DNA of 64,000 nt from NCBI RefSeq assembly GCF_030525615.1, contig NZ_JAUNEJ010000002.1, positions 186,001 to 250,000 of the forward strand, given 5' to 3'. Below, piece by piece: positions 18,208 to 30,019 of the stretch. The notes below the pieces were generated by a model. The model saw only the letters and a list, made by a program, of their open reading frames with translations, had not been told where the DNA came from and did not search any database. The position numbers and the translations under genes are program-made. Origin of the DNA: Cutibacterium sp. (GTDB taxonomy: Bacteria > Actinomycetota > Actinomycetes > Propionibacteriales > Propionibacteriaceae). Numbering within the stretch: the first letter of the stretch is position 1; every line of letters begins with the position of its first letter.

Positions 18208-18211
<4 letters not shown>
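16841..18211 (+). CDS. hemY: Coproporphyrinogen III / protoporphyrinogen oxidase (HemY/CgoX family)
   Basis: A 456-residue FAD enzyme. The N-terminus has the dinucleotide-binding motif VAIIGAGMTGLTAAHHL followed by VVVVEAGQRVGGQ, and the C-terminus has the second flavin segment (GLHVGGAGIDGAGVGTAIAAGRRLA). These fit the soluble oxygen-dependent oxidase that in actinobacteria oxidises coproporphyrinogen III in heme synthesis. The GTG at 16841 was chosen because it starts directly at the nucleotide-binding strand; a longer frame upstream is not protein-like. Its stop overlaps the start of a radical SAM gene by 4 bp. A relative in the same amine-oxidase superfamily cannot be excluded. Confidence 0.8.
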
Positions 18212-19536
<1,325 letters not shown>

Positions 19537-19758
19537 GCTTCATGGCGTTGTGACACCGTTTCGCTGTAACGACGCTGTGTCTCTGTGGCTCTGTAGTCTC
19601 ACAAGGTTGTTGGTTGCGGGGCGTCGTTGGTCGCCGAGGTGTCGGCTAGCTGAATTCTTCATGACGAAGTTCCCCCAACTTCTTGCGGGCTGAGTCCAAA
19701 ATAGGCGACGCTACCGGTGTATGCCTTTGGGCACGCACCACTAATACAAGGAGAACCC

Positions 19759-21876
19759 ATGAATCACCGACGCAGGGCTAGAATTGCCGGCCTGTCGGTG
19801 CTGTGCATCGCCGGAATGGGTGGCAGCTTCATCGCCACGCCGGCCACCGCCGCACCGAGCGCAAGTGACGCCCCGTCCGCATCAGCCGGATCGTGCAACG
19901 GCGACACGAACCTCGACATCTTCAACATCAACGACTTTCACGGTCGTATCGAGACGGGCGCCAACCTCTTCACCCCAGTCGTCGAGGCACGCAATGCCAA
20001 CGGTGCCGACAATGTCCTGCTACTCAGCGGCGGCGACAACGTCGGTGGCTCAACCTTCGAGTCGAGTTCCCTCAATGACGAGCCGACCATCACTATGCTC
20101 AACGCCGCTGGGGTCGAGGCCAATGCCGTCGGCAATCACGAGTTCGACAAGGGTTGGAAGGATCTCGCCGAGCGCGTCGTGCCGCACTTCGAGAGTCCCT
20201 ACCTGGGAGCCAACGTCTACGAAAAAGGCACCACGAAGGTGGCCGCTCCCCTCAAGGCGTCGACCGTCATCGTCAAGGATGGTGTGCGTATCGGAGTCAT
20301 TGGCGCAGTGACCCAGGACCTACCCTCTCTGGTCTCCCCCGCTGGTATCTCCAACCTGACCATCGGTGACCCGGTTGAGGCCGTCAACGCCGAGGCTCAG
20401 CGGCTCAAGAACGAGGGACTGGCCGATATTGTCGTCGCCGAGTACCACGAAGGAGCAGCTGACGGTTCCGCTGATCCGGCTAGCCAAGGCGGTAACTTCG
20501 CACCGATCTACGCTGATACCTCCTCCGATGTGGACCTGGTCTTCAACGGCCACACCCACCAGGTGTACTCGTGGAAGGACAAGGCTGGTGCCCCGTTGCT
20601 GCAGGCTGGTTCCTACGGTGAGCACCTGGCTCAGGTGAAAGTGGCCTGGGACTCCAAGCAGAAGAAGCTTTGCTCGACGGACGCATCGATCATCGATCCG
20701 GCCGAGAACCCGGCTGAGGACCCGACCATCGACAAGATCTCCTCGATCTACCAGGACGCGAAGGCCAAGTCAGATGAGGTCGGTGCCGATGTCATCGGTC
20801 ACGCGTCAGCTCCCATCACCACCCCGTCGAACGAGACGGACAAGGAGTTCTCCTCCAACGTCCGTGACCGTGAATCCACCATGAGCAACATGGTCGCCGA
20901 TATGTTCAAAGACACCCTCGGCAAGGATGACCCGAACTTCATCGGTCTGCAGAACCCTGGTGGCACTCGTGCCTCGCTGCTCGAAAAGGACATCACCTAC
21001 AAGCAGGCCGCCCAGGTACTCCCCTTCGCGAACACCCTGACGACCACCAAGATCACCGGCGCCCAGTTCAAGAAGGTGCTGGAGCAGCAATGGCAGCGTG
21101 ACAGTGACGGCAACGTCCCGTCCCGTCCATACCTGCAGCTCGGCGTCTCCAAGAACGTCACCTACACCTACGACGAGTCCCGCAAGGAAGGCGACCGCAT
21201 TACCTCGGTGTGGATCAACGGGAAGCCGATCGACCCCAACGGCACCTACACCGTCGGGTCTGGCTCCTTCCTCATCGCCGGCGGTGACAACTTCACCGAG
21301 CTTGCCAAGGGGTCCAAGCCAGTCGACAGCGGCAAGATCGACTTATCCGCTTGGGTCGATTGGATCAAGGCCCGCAAGACCCTCAAGCCTGATTTCGCCA
21401 AGCGCGCCGTCTCCTTGACGTCCTCTCTTAAGGAGGGGATGTCGAAACAGGCCGTGTTCACCGTTGGCAAGCCAGCTGACAAGGCTGTCGCTCCCGATAC
21501 CGTCGACTTCACGTCGAAGGACGCCATTGTCAACAAGACGATGAAGGCCCAGATCGTGCAGGGCGACAAGACCGTCGACGTCGCTACCGCCCCGGTCAAG
21601 GACGGCTCGTCGTCTGTGACGGTCCAGGTGCCGACCGACAAGGGTCTGGTCAGCGGTGCAGCCACCATCGTCTTCACCTTCCCGGATTCCGGCACCACAG
21701 CGCGCTTTGCCGCCACACTGTCGGTGCCCTCCGGCGATCAGCCTGGCGGTTCGGTAACCCCGGCCCCCGGTCAAGTCCCTGGTCAAGCTGGTGCCTCAGG
21801 TCACCCGAGCACCGGGAACCCGAGCACCCCCGGGTCCGGCAATGTCAAGCCTGGGCTACCGAGGACCGGCGTCTGA
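19759..21876 (+). CDS. Secreted 5'-nucleotidase/2',3'-cyclic phosphodiesterase (UshA family) ending in LPRTG
   Basis: A 705-residue exported phosphoesterase. Residues 1-35 are a signal peptide (basic MNHRRRAR, hydrophobic core, ATPATAAP). The calcineurin-like metal domain carries IFNINDFHGRI, GGDNVGGS, GNHEFDKGW and FNGHTHQ (about residues 55-275); the nucleotide-binding C-terminal domain follows (about 340-560, QNPGGTRASL and GSGSFLIAGGDNF). A beta-rich domain and a Pro/Gly/Ser linker lead to GLPRTGV and then the stop. The sortase motif is therefore present but the membrane anchor and charged tail are missing. The enzyme likely releases phosphate or nucleosides outside the cell. The ATG at 19759 follows CAAGGAGAA. 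Confidence 0.88.
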   Translation: MNHRRRARIAGLSVLCIAGMGGSFIATPATAAPSASDAPSASAGSCNGDTNLDIFNINDFHGRIETGANLFTPVVEARNANGADNVLLLSGGDNVGGSTFESSSLNDEPTITMLNAAGVEANAVGNHEFDKGWKDLAERVVPHFESPYLGANVYEKGTTKVAAPLKASTVIVKDGVRIGVIGAVTQDLPSLVSPAGISNLTIGDPVEAVNAEAQRLKNEGLADIVVAEYHEGAADGSADPASQGGNFAPIYADTSSDVDLVFNGHTHQVYSWKDKAGAPLLQAGSYGEHLAQVKVAWDSKQKKLCSTDASIIDPAENPAEDPTIDKISSIYQDAKAKSDEVGADVIGHASAPITTPSNETDKEFSSNVRDRESTMSNMVADMFKDTLGKDDPNFIGLQNPGGTRASLLEKDITYKQAAQVLPFANTLTTTKITGAQFKKVLEQQWQRDSDGNVPSRPYLQLGVSKNVTYTYDESRKEGDRITSVWINGKPIDPNGTYTVGSGSFLIAGGDNFTELAKGSKPVDSGKIDLSAWVDWIKARKTLKPDFAKRAVSLTSSLKEGMSKQAVFTVGKPADKAVAPDTVDFTSKDAIVNKTMKAQIVQGDKTVDVATAPVKDGSSSVTVQVPTDKGLVSGAATIVFTFPDSGTTARFAATLSVPSGDQPGGSVTPAPGQVPGQAGASGHPSTGNPSTPGSGNVKPGLPRTGV

Positions 21877-21897
21877 CCTGATACCCCGACACTTCTG

Positions 21898-21965
21898 CAG
21901 TTGCGCCAGTTTTGGTCACCTGCGCCGGTATTGCCTGGCGCAGGTGACCAAAACTGGCGCAGCTG
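21898..21965. repeat. Perfect 25-bp palindrome, member of an intergenic repeat family
   Basis: Arms TGCGCCAGTTTTGGTCACCT+GCGCC and its complement (21902-21926 and 21937-21961) flank a 10-base loop. It lies between convergent genes and should act as a two-way terminator. The core AAACTGGCGCA recurs near 41500 and 43560. Confidence 0.8.
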
Positions 21966-21970
21966 GGATT

Positions 21971-23851
21971 TTAGGCAAGTGATTCCTGCCAGGCTTTGTG
22001 CAGTTCGGCGTAGCGTCCGCCCTGAGCCTCCAGTTCCGCCGGGGAACCGTCCTCCTGAATCTGGCCGTGCTCCAGCACGAGCACTCGGTCAGCAATCTCC
22101 ACCGTCGACAGACGATGAGCGATGATGACGGCGGTCCGGTCGGCCAGGATTGTCCGCAGTGCCCGCTGCACCAGACGCTCCGAGGGGATATCTAGCGACG
22201 AGGTCGCCTCGTCAAGGATGAGCACCACAGGGTCTGCCAAAAAAGCGCGGGCAAAGGCCACCAACTGACGCTGACCGGCCGACAGACGTCCGCCGCGCTG
22301 GGAAACGTCGGTGTCATAGCCTGCCGGCAAGGCGCGAATGAACTCGTCGGCACCCACCGCACGGGCAGCAGCCTCGACCTCCTGGCGGGTAGCGTCGGGG
22401 CGCCCAAAAGCGATGTTGTCAGCGACGGTGCCAGCGAAAATGAAGTTCTCCTGGGTCACCATCGTCACCGCACGACGCAGGTCGGCGTCCGACAGGTCGC
22501 GTAGGTCATGACCGTCGAGACGCACCTCACCGCTGACGGGATCATGGAACCGCGAGATGAGTTTGGCGATCGTCGTTTTCCCGGCGCCTGTCGTCCCGAC
22601 CAGGGCAACCGTCTGACCGGCAGGAATATGCAGGTCAAGGTCAGGCAGCACCTCACGTTCGGAGTTGTACCCGAACGTCACGTGGTCGAAATCCACCGCC
22701 CCGTCGGCTGTACCGAGATTCGCCGGCTTTTCCGGCTCGGCCACCGCCGGTTCTTGCTCAAGCACTCCCGACAGCTTCTCCAACGCCGAGGACGCCGACT
22801 GAAACGTGTTGTAGAACTGGCCGATGTCTGCAAGAGGCTCGAAGAACTGGCGCAGGTAGAGCAGAAAGGCCGTCAAAACCCCAACCGTCGTCCAGCCGCG
22901 CAGGGCAAAGTAGCCGCCGACCAGGAGCATGAGACCGATGGTGATATTGCCGGTCAAGGTGATACCCGGCATGAAGATCGCGAACAGCCGCATTGACCGA
23001 ACGTTGATACCACGGTACCGGTCAGCCAGCTCGGTGAAGATCTCCTGGTTTCGTGGTTCCCGACGGTACGCCTGAACCGCCTTAATGCCCGTCATCGTTT
23101 CGGTGAACTGAATGATGACCTGGGCTGAGGCGTTGCGCACCTTGCGGAAGGTCCGGGTCGACTCCCCCGAAAACCACTTGACCAGCAGAGAGACGAAGAA
23201 CAGGGACGCCAGGCAGATGAGGCCCAGCCGCCAGTCCATGACCAGCAGCATGACGCCGGTTCCAACAAGGGTGAGCACGGCGGAGACAAGACCGTCAAAC
23301 CCCTGACCCATCAGCTCGGCGATGGCGTCGATGTCGCTGGTCATGCGGGAAACGACGCGCCCCGAGGTGTACTTGTCGTGAAAAGCAACGTCAAGGCTCT
23401 GGAAGTGACGAAAAACCCGACGTCGTAGCTCCAACAGCACATCCTGGCCGATTCGCCCCGAGACCCGCAGGAAATAGATCCGAGTCGTCACCTGGATCGT
23501 GAGCACGATGAGCATGGTGACGACGGTGACCACCAGATTGCGCGCCGATCCGCCATGCATGAGTGGCGGGATACCCAGGTCGATACCGCGTCGAACCAGC
23601 GCCGGGGACGCGAGTCGGGCGATGTTCTCAATGACGATGGCCGCCAGCAACACCCAGACCACGGTCTTATAGGGCTTGAGCAAATTCCACAGCAACGCCC
23701 GGGAGCGCGCCTTGAGCAGGCCAGCCGCCGTGGCAGAGATTTCGTTGGCTTCCTCGTTCGCCACGCCGCGCCAGTCTTCAGGGGTGGCCGTCTCTTCGCC
23801 CGGCGTGGTCTTTTCGGCAGTTCTGCCGTGTTCTGCCATCTCCTCAGGCAT
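21971..23851 (-). CDS. Heterodimeric ABC exporter subunit 2
   Basis: A 626-residue half-transporter: cytosolic N-terminal 50 residues, six-helix exporter domain (about 60-350) and ATPase domain with Walker A GTTGAGKTT, Walker B VLILDEATSSLD and H-loop IIAHRLST. The signature is LSAGQRQ, an alteration of LSGGQ. It overlaps the partner gene upstream by 8 bp. Pairs in which signature and Walker B are altered on opposite subunits form one active and one degenerate ATP site, as in BmrCD and TM287/288. Such pumps export drugs or lipids; the substrate here is unknown. Confidence 0.88.
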   Translation of the reverse strand: MPEEMAEHGRTAEKTTPGEETATPEDWRGVANEEANEISATAAGLLKARSRALLWNLLKPYKTVVWVLLAAIVIENIARLASPALVRRGIDLGIPPLMHGGSARNLVVTVVTMLIVLTIQVTTRIYFLRVSGRIGQDVLLELRRRVFRHFQSLDVAFHDKYTSGRVVSRMTSDIDAIAELMGQGFDGLVSAVLTLVGTGVMLLVMDWRLGLICLASLFFVSLLVKWFSGESTRTFRKVRNASAQVIIQFTETMTGIKAVQAYRREPRNQEIFTELADRYRGINVRSMRLFAIFMPGITLTGNITIGLMLLVGGYFALRGWTTVGVLTAFLLYLRQFFEPLADIGQFYNTFQSASSALEKLSGVLEQEPAVAEPEKPANLGTADGAVDFDHVTFGYNSEREVLPDLDLHIPAGQTVALVGTTGAGKTTIAKLISRFHDPVSGEVRLDGHDLRDLSDADLRRAVTMVTQENFIFAGTVADNIAFGRPDATRQEVEAAARAVGADEFIRALPAGYDTDVSQRGGRLSAGQRQLVAFARAFLADPVVLILDEATSSLDIPSERLVQRALRTILADRTAVIIAHRLSTVEIADRVLVLEHGQIQEDGSPAELEAQGGRYAELHKAWQESLA

Positions 23852-25775
23852 GATCGACCTCCTTTCCCCGATTTTCCACAGCGCCGCCAGACATCCCCTG
23901 CTCGGCGTCGTAGTCGGCGCTCAGCAGTTCGCGGTACTCCGGGACGGTCGCCAGCAATTCCGGGTGCGTGCCGACGTGGGTGATCGTTCCTTCCTGCAGC
24001 AGGGCAACCCGATCGGCCAGCAAGACGGTGGAGGCCCGATGGGCGACGACGATTCCCGTCACCCCGACAAGGACCCTTTTCAGGGCTTCCTCGACGAGGG
24101 CCTCGGTATTCATGTCCAGGGCCGAAAGGGTGTCGTCAAGGACGAGGATTCGGGGTTTCACCAGCACTGCGCGCGCCAGAGCCAGACGCTGACGCTGACC
24201 TCCTGACAGACTCATGCCCTGTTCGCCGATCCGGGTGTCGAGGCCCCACGGCAGGTCCCAGACGAACCCGGCCTGGGCGACGTCGATGGCCTCGGCGATC
24301 TCCTCCTCGGTGGCCTCGGGACGACCCAGAGTGAGGTTCTCTCGCACGCTCATCGAGAACAAGGTGGCGTCCTCGAAAGCGGTGGCGACGATACTGCGTA
24401 GATTCTCGACGCGAAGGTCGCGGACATCCACCCCGTCAATGCGGATCGCTCCGCCGGTGACGTCAGCCAGCCTCGGGACAAGCGCAGTAAGAGTGGTTTT
24501 GCCAGAGCCGGTGCCGCCGACCAAGGCGATCGTCTCACCGGGGGCCACGGTGAGGTTGACATCACGCAACACGTCGTCGTCGGAGTCGGGATAGTGGAAG
24601 GAAACGTCGTCGAAGACGAGTTCGCCCCGGGGGTCGTCAAGGCAACGCGGACCGTCATGAATAGTCTCGGGGGCGTCGAAAATCTCGGTGATACGGTCGG
24701 AGGCCGTCATGGCGTCCTGGGTCATCGACAGCAGGAATCCCAGCGAGGAGATCGGCCAGATGAGACTCAGCATGAGGGTGATGAACGCGACCAGGGTACC
24801 GAGGGTGAGGTGACCGTGTGCGGCAGCGTAGGCACCGATGGCGAGGACGACGATGAGGGTCAGGGTTGGAATAGCCTCAAGGAAGGTCCAGAACGCCGAG
24901 ACCAATTTCACTCGGTCCAGGCTGGTCTGCCACAGGGTTGTTGCCTTGTCGTTGAACCCGTCATAAATGTGCTCGGAACGGCCAAACGCTTTGATGACGC
25001 GCAGGCCGTGAACTGATTCCTCCACGGCTGAGGCAACGTCGCCGGTCTGATCCTGAATGGTGCGGGAGATCTTGACGTAGCGGCGCTCATTCCACAAGCA
25101 CAGCCAGACGATCGGGGCCGCCGAGATCACCACGACGATTCCCAGCGGCCAGTACATCCGCAGCAGCAGGATGGCCACGATGACGATTTGGAAAGTGTTC
25201 ATGATGATGAACAGCAGCCCGAATCCGAGGAAACGACGCACCGTGGACAGGTCGTTCATAATGCGGCTGAGTAGCTGTCCCGACTCCCACTGGGTGTGGA
25301 ATCCCAACGGCAGACGCTGCAATTTGGCGTACATATCCAGCCGAATACCCGCCTCGACGCCCAACGTAGCCCGCGCCACGACCCATCGTCGCAGGAACAT
25401 GAAGAGGGCCTCGACGACACCAACCCCGATCGCGGCACTGCCCAGCACCCACAGGCCACGGTGATCGGAATGTGCGACCGGCCCGTCAATAATGCGCTGA
25501 GTCACCAGCGGGGTGACAATGCCGGCCATCGTGGAGAGGAAGGCGAAGACCACCATCGCGGTAAATCGACCAATATAGGGGCGCATATAGGTGCGGGCAC
25601 GCCACAAATTGGCAAGACGGTTACCACTACGCAGATGATTGCCACTACGCAGAAGATTGCCGCTACGCGGAGGAGGAGCGAGGGCCGGTTCACGGGTCAG
25701 TGCGTCGCCATAAAGGGTACGAACCTCATCACTGATAACGGCCTGGCTGTTGTGTTCTGACGTCATGATGGGCAT
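23844..25775 (-). CDS. Heterodimeric ABC exporter subunit 1 (degenerate Walker B)
   Basis: A 643-residue half-transporter with an N-terminal low-complexity stretch made of three LRSGN repeats (residues 37-55), a six-helix domain (about 65-370) and an ATPase domain with Walker A GGTGSGKTT and intact signature LSGGQRQR. Walker B reads ILVLDDTLSALD, so the catalytic glutamate is replaced by aspartate. Together with the LSAGQ of its partner this makes an asymmetric exporter. The ATG at 25775 has GGGAGA five bases upstream. The repeat is encoded by an 18-bp tandem at about 25617-25670. Confidence 0.88.
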   Translation of the reverse strand: MPIMTSEHNSQAVISDEVRTLYGDALTREPALAPPPRSGNLLRSGNHLRSGNRLANLWRARTYMRPYIGRFTAMVVFAFLSTMAGIVTPLVTQRIIDGPVAHSDHRGLWVLGSAAIGVGVVEALFMFLRRWVVARATLGVEAGIRLDMYAKLQRLPLGFHTQWESGQLLSRIMNDLSTVRRFLGFGLLFIIMNTFQIVIVAILLLRMYWPLGIVVVISAAPIVWLCLWNERRYVKISRTIQDQTGDVASAVEESVHGLRVIKAFGRSEHIYDGFNDKATTLWQTSLDRVKLVSAFWTFLEAIPTLTLIVVLAIGAYAAAHGHLTLGTLVAFITLMLSLIWPISSLGFLLSMTQDAMTASDRITEIFDAPETIHDGPRCLDDPRGELVFDDVSFHYPDSDDDVLRDVNLTVAPGETIALVGGTGSGKTTLTALVPRLADVTGGAIRIDGVDVRDLRVENLRSIVATAFEDATLFSMSVRENLTLGRPEATEEEIAEAIDVAQAGFVWDLPWGLDTRIGEQGMSLSGGQRQRLALARAVLVKPRILVLDDTLSALDMNTEALVEEALKRVLVGVTGIVVAHRASTVLLADRVALLQEGTITHVGTHPELLATVPEYRELLSADYDAEQGMSGGAVENRGKEVDHA

Positions 25776-26042
25776 GGATCTCCCGGTGAGTTGGTGTCGC
25801 GCGCTGGTCTAACCGCTCAGGGCGGTGACTCACTCAGGAATTCATGGTTTGAGGATATTGCAAGTTGAGGTGTCGTTCTGGGATTCGAGACACCCAGCGC
25901 CATCAACAACACAGAGCCATGGCGACGCGACACCATGACAGCCCGACACGGCACAACGCAGCACAGTGTCCAGCGGGCACCGGCGTCGACAGAATTCTCT
26001 CACACCATGCAGACTGGACCCACCGACTGTGGAAGGACCCCT

Positions 26043-26519
26043 GTGAGCAACCAGAACATCCCCTCCGTCATCTTCGTGTGCTGGGGAAACATCTGCCGTT
26101 CCCCGATGGCTGAATTCGTCGCCAAGAAGGTCTTCGCCGATGAGGGTGTCACAGCCCGTATTAGCAGTGCTGGGGTCAGCGATGAGGAGCACGGCGGCCC
26201 GATGGACTCGCGAGCCACGTCCGTCTTGACCTCACACGGCTACGCCTGCTCGGGCCACCATGCCCACCAGATCGACGCCTGCGAAATCATGGCCGCCGAC
26301 CTTGTGATCGCCGCCGAGCCGCATCACATCCAGATCATGAAACAGATGGCCCCCGACGCCAACAACCTCCACCTCATCCGCGACTACGACCCCACCTGCA
26401 CCCCCGGCAGCTGCCTCCCCGACCCTTGGTATGGCTCAGCCGACGGGTTCGAAGACACCCTCGACGCCATCGAAGCTGCAATGCCTGGAATCGTCGACGC
26501 AGTGCGCCGGCTTGCCTGA
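26043..26519 (+). CDS. Low-molecular-weight protein tyrosine phosphatase
   Basis: A 158-residue cytosolic phosphatase. The P-loop VCWGNICRSPMAE (CX5RS, about residues 13-25) supplies the nucleophilic cysteine and phosphate-binding arginine, and DPWYGSADGF near residue 125 supplies the general-acid aspartate. Both are needed and both are present. The GTG at 26043 was chosen because it places the P-loop at the usual distance from the N-terminus; a longer frame upstream is not protein-like. In actinobacteria such enzymes (PtpA type) remove phosphate from tyrosine and can be secreted. It is the first of four plus-strand genes. Confidence 0.88.
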   Translation: MSNQNIPSVIFVCWGNICRSPMAEFVAKKVFADEGVTARISSAGVSDEEHGGPMDSRATSVLTSHGYACSGHHAHQIDACEIMAADLVIAAEPHHIQIMKQMAPDANNLHLIRDYDPTCTPGSCLPDPWYGSADGFEDTLDAIEAAMPGIVDAVRRLA

Positions 26520-26582
26520 TCGGTTCCCGGCCATCACGCTCGTCTTCCCAGACCAACCGGCGCGGCATTATAGGCTGTTCCC

Positions 26583-27608
26583 ATGAGTTTGTTCTTGGTC
26601 GGCGGAGGATACGACGACTCACTGACGGAGGTCTACGACGAGTTCGTCTCCCAGGCCCGTCATCACAATGCAGACGCCCCCATCGCGGTCGTCGTGGCCG
26701 GTCCGGCCTCTGAGTCCGCCGACCACGCCGCCGAGCTGACACGCATTGTCACCTCCCGCTGGGCCGACGCGAACCTCCTCACAATTCACCTCGACGGCCC
26801 GGGCACCGCCCCGACGATGGGTAACCCGGCCACCCCGCTGTGGGAGGAAAACGAGTCGTTCCAGCTTCCCGACAATCTCGACACCCTGGCCGGCATTATC
26901 GTCGGCGGCGGTGCCGTCCCCAGTTACGTCAACGGTCTTGCCCCGGCCGCTGAACAGCTCTCACTACTTGTGCGCGGCGGTGCGCCGTGGCTCGGTTTCT
27001 CAGCCGGGGCGATGGCTCCCTGCGTCACTGCTCTGGCAGGTGGCTGGAAACTGGGAGAACGCCAAGTCGGCCAGCAAGCGGGGGCGGAGGGATTCAACGA
27101 CGTCACCTTCGTCGAGGGCCTTGGCCTGGTCAGCCTGACCGTCACCACCCACAACGACACCCTTTCCGGAGACGGTCTCATCATCTCCGCTCTGGAGTCC
27201 GGTCTGCTCTCCAGCGCCGTTGCCGTCGACGAGGCCACCTGCCTGCGTATCGACGCTTCGAGTGGCCACACTGAGGTGATGGGACGCGGCCTGGTCCGCT
27301 GGTTCACACGCGCAGTCAACGGAGTTCTCGTCCGCTCCCAGCACTCCGCCCCACCGAAACCGACGCCGACCCCCCACCGGCCGCGCTTCGAAGGTCTGGC
27401 CAAGGTAGCCGCAGCCACCCGCGCCGCCCACGATAAGGAAGAACGCGAGAAGGCAGCCCGGCAGCGCGCCGAGGAGAGACACCGCGCCCGGGAGCAGAAA
27501 GATGACGCTGCTACCGCTTCCGAGGAGGCAGACTCGCCAGCCCCCACGCCGTCAAACCCCGCCGCTGAATCGGTTGTAGAGTCCACGACGGAGGACGTCA
27601 AGCCATGA
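26583..27608 (+). CDS. Type 1 glutamine amidotransferase-like / S51-type protein
   Basis: A 341-residue protein whose first 240 residues have the class I amidotransferase-like fold used by peptidase E and cyanophycinase, with the nucleophile elbow GFSAGAM (about residue 140) and the strand [15 protein letters not shown]. The last 100 residues are a proline-rich linker and a strongly charged Lys/Glu/Ala/Arg helix, probably coiled coil, which is unusual for the family. Its ATGA overlap with the response regulator gene downstream suggests shared expression with the two-component system. The substrate is unknown. Confidence 0.68.
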   Translation: MSLFLVGGGYDDSLTEVYDEFVSQARHHNADAPIAVVVAGPASESADHAAELTRIVTSRWADANLLTIHLDGPGTAPTMGNPATPLWEENESFQLPDNLDTLAGIIVGGGAVPSYVNGLAPAAEQLSLLVRGGAPWLGFSAGAMAPCVTALAGGWKLGERQVGQQAGAEGFNDVTFVEGLGLVSLTVTTHNDTLSGDGLIISALESGLLSSAVAVDEATCLRIDASSGHTEVMGRGLVRWFTRAVNGVLVRSQHSAPPKPTPTPHRPRFEGLAKVAAATRAAHDKEEREKAARQRAEERHRAREQKDDAATASEEADSPAPTPSNPAAESVVESTTEDVKP

Positions 27609-28303
27609 ATATGCACATTCTCGTCGTTGACGACGACCGGGCGGTGCGAGAATCCCTCGCCCGTTCTCTGCAGTACAGCGGCTATGACGTCGACAGTGCT
27701 GCTGACGGCGTAGAGGCCCTCGCCCACCTGTCCGCCAGCCACCCCGATGCCGTCATCATGGATGTCATGATGCCGCGTCTCGACGGCCTTGAGGCCACCC
27801 GAATGCTGCGCAGCAACGGCAACGACGTTCCGATCCTCATCCTCACCGCCCGCGACGCTGTCGATGACCGGGTGGACGGCCTGGACGCTGGGGCGGACGA
27901 CTACATGGTCAAGCCTTTTGCCCTGGACGAGTTACTGGCCCGTCTGCGCGCTCTGACTCGTCGTTCCCGCCCCGACCCGGAGACCGCCGGGGTTCCCGAG
28001 CGGCTGTCTTTTGCCGATCTCACCCTTGACCCAGACACTCGCGAAGTCACCCGTGGCAGCCGTCACATCAGCCTGACACGCACCGAATTTGCCCTGCTGA
28101 CGGTCTTCCTGCAAAACCCGGAGAAGGTGTTGGAGCGCTCCTGGCTGCTGCACGAGGTGTGGGGATTCGATTTCCCGACGACCGCGAACTCCTTGGAGGT
28201 GTACATCGGCTACCTGCGCCGCAAAACTGAGCACGATGGCGAACCTCGTCTCATCCACACTGTCCGTGGCGTCGGGTACGTGCTGAGGGAAGCGCATTCG
28301 TGA
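27605..28303 (+). CDS. OmpR-family response regulator (MprA-like)
   Basis: A 232-residue regulator with a receiver domain (residues 1-120; phospho-acceptor aspartate in VIMDVMMP, conserved lysine in [13 protein letters not shown]) and a winged-helix DNA-binding domain (about 135-230, RTEFALL and [15 protein letters not shown]). It overlaps the gene before it and the sensor kinase after it by 4 bp each. The closest known theme is MprA, the envelope-stress regulator of mycobacteria; specific targets cannot be inferred here. Confidence 0.9.
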   Translation: MNMHILVVDDDRAVRESLARSLQYSGYDVDSAADGVEALAHLSASHPDAVIMDVMMPRLDGLEATRMLRSNGNDVPILILTARDAVDDRVDGLDAGADDYMVKPFALDELLARLRALTRRSRPDPETAGVPERLSFADLTLDPDTREVTRGSRHISLTRTEFALLTVFLQNPEKVLERSWLLHEVWGFDFPTTANSLEVYIGYLRRKTEHDGEPRLIHTVRGVGYVLREAHS

Positions 28304-29727
28304 GCCGTAGGTGGTGGCGGAGGCTGCTGGGTTGGCGTCCACGTCCACTTCACATGACGATGGGTCACCGCGTCAGCCTCCTGGTGTCGATTTCAGTCGT
28401 CGTCGCAGTGGCATTGACGTCACTGTCTGCCTGGTTCATGACGCGCATATCGCTGTACCACGAGCTTGACGACCAGCTGACACGGATGGCCACCGCGATC
28501 TCTCCGAGCGTCGCCTCAGACCCTCAGAACCTCGGCGGGCTGGAGGCCAGCTCTCTGGCAGCCACGAACACCACACTCATCTTGGTTCGCGCCGACGGGC
28601 ATGTTGCCACCGCCCCGGGGGACAACGTCACCGTGACCACCGGGGCCAAAGAGCTTGCCGTCGCCCGCACCGGCACCGTCGACAAGGCGCGTACCGTCAC
28701 AGACTCCCGTGGGGTTCCGGTGCGCATTGTTGCCATCCCGTTCACCTCTGACGGAACTCACTACGCCCTGGTCGCAGGCCAGAATCTCACCGGCACCTAT
28801 GCCACTCTGAAGTCGCTGTCGATCGTCCTGGTCGGCACCAGTCTGGTCGGCATTGTGGTGACGGCCATCGCCGGATATCTGGCCGCCACCTCTGCCACCC
28901 GCCCGCTGCGCGACCTTTCCAGAGCTGTTCATCGCGTGACAAAGACTGACGAACTCAGCCCCATCCCGGTGCGTTCCCATGACGAGCTAGGCGATCTCGC
29001 CGACTCCTTCAATGTCATGCTGTCGTCGCTGTCGAACTCGCGGGAACGCCAGAAGCAGCTCATCGCCGACGCCTCCCACGAACTGCGCACCCCATTGACG
29101 TCCATGCGCACCAACGTCGAGCTGCTTATTGCCGACCAAAACAACCACATACTCCCCGATCAGGCGCGTAGCGAGATCCTAGACGACGTTGCCGCCCAGC
29201 TCGGCGAGTTCTCCAGCCTCATCGGTGATCTCGTCCAGCTGTCCCGAGAGGACGCCCCTCCCCCACGACCCCAGTATTTCGACTTGTCAGACGCCGTTTC
29301 CAAAGCCGTCGAGAGGGGCAAGCGGCGCGGCCCGAACCTGGAGTTCGACGTCCACCTGGAGCCTCATCCGGTGCTCGGGGACGAGGCAACCCTCGAACGG
29401 GCAGTGACGAACCTGCTCGACAATGCCGTCAAGTTCTCCCCCGCCGGGGGCACTGTGACGGTCACCATGGAAGGTGACAATGTGATCGTCGCTGACGAGG
29501 GTCCCGGGATAGCCGAGGCGGACCTGCCGCACATCTTCGACCGGTTCTACCGTTCCGACCGGGCCCGCAACACTCCCGGTACCGGCCTAGGGCTGTCCAT
29601 CGTGGCGCATACCGTCACCAGTCACCAAGGCTGGATCAAGGCGTCACGGGCTGCCAGCGGCGGCGCCATGTTCACCATGTATTTGCCGCGCACAGAGCCT
29701 CCGGTTGAGCAACCGACGGCTTCCTGA
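28300..29727 (+). CDS. Sensor histidine kinase (MprB-like)
   Basis: A 475-residue membrane kinase with two helices (about residues 25-48 and 170-192) bounding an external sensor of about 120 residues. A HAMP domain, the HisKA phospho-accepting helix ([13 protein letters not shown], about residue 260) and the ATPase domain follow, with N-box [11 protein letters not shown]1 DEGPGIAE and G2 GTGLGLSI. The GTG at 28300 overlaps the response-regulator stop. It should phosphorylate the neighbouring regulator in response to an envelope signal. Confidence 0.9.
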   Translation: MSRRWWRRLLGWRPRPLHMTMGHRVSLLVSISVVVAVALTSLSAWFMTRISLYHELDDQLTRMATAISPSVASDPQNLGGLEASSLAATNTTLILVRADGHVATAPGDNVTVTTGAKELAVARTGTVDKARTVTDSRGVPVRIVAIPFTSDGTHYALVAGQNLTGTYATLKSLSIVLVGTSLVGIVVTAIAGYLAATSATRPLRDLSRAVHRVTKTDELSPIPVRSHDELGDLADSFNVMLSSLSNSRERQKQLIADASHELRTPLTSMRTNVELLIADQNNHILPDQARSEILDDVAAQLGEFSSLIGDLVQLSREDAPPPRPQYFDLSDAVSKAVERGKRRGPNLEFDVHLEPHPVLGDEATLERAVTNLLDNAVKFSPAGGTVTVTMEGDNVIVADEGPGIAEADLPHIFDRFYRSDRARNTPGTGLGLSIVAHTVTSHQGWIKASRAASGGAMFTMYLPRTEPPVEQPTAS

Positions 29728-30019
29728 CGCTCCATTGGGCGGTTCAGGACCGTATCCGCTCGGCGAGGGTAGAACCCACGCTTTCCCAAGACCAGGGTCT
29801 GATTGAAACAAACCTCGTTGTGTGCCGTTCCGTCAGCGAGATTCCCCCTACCTCACCCGGCGTCACCCTCCTTACTCGCGAGACCGGAGACTTCAGCGTC
29901 ACCGTTTGTGAAGACTCGGTACACCATCATGAGCGCTTCCAGCCTCAAGCGCGTAGATCCCACTGAGTCGCATTATTTTTAACCTCCAAAGCACTGCGCT
30001 AATCCAACGGAGGAGTTTC

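Noticed and set aside
25617..25670. Three 18-bp tandem units considered as a CRISPR-like or regulatory repeat.
   Set aside because: They are in frame within the ABC gene and encode LRSGN repeats; no spacers exist. No CRISPR array was seen anywhere in the window.
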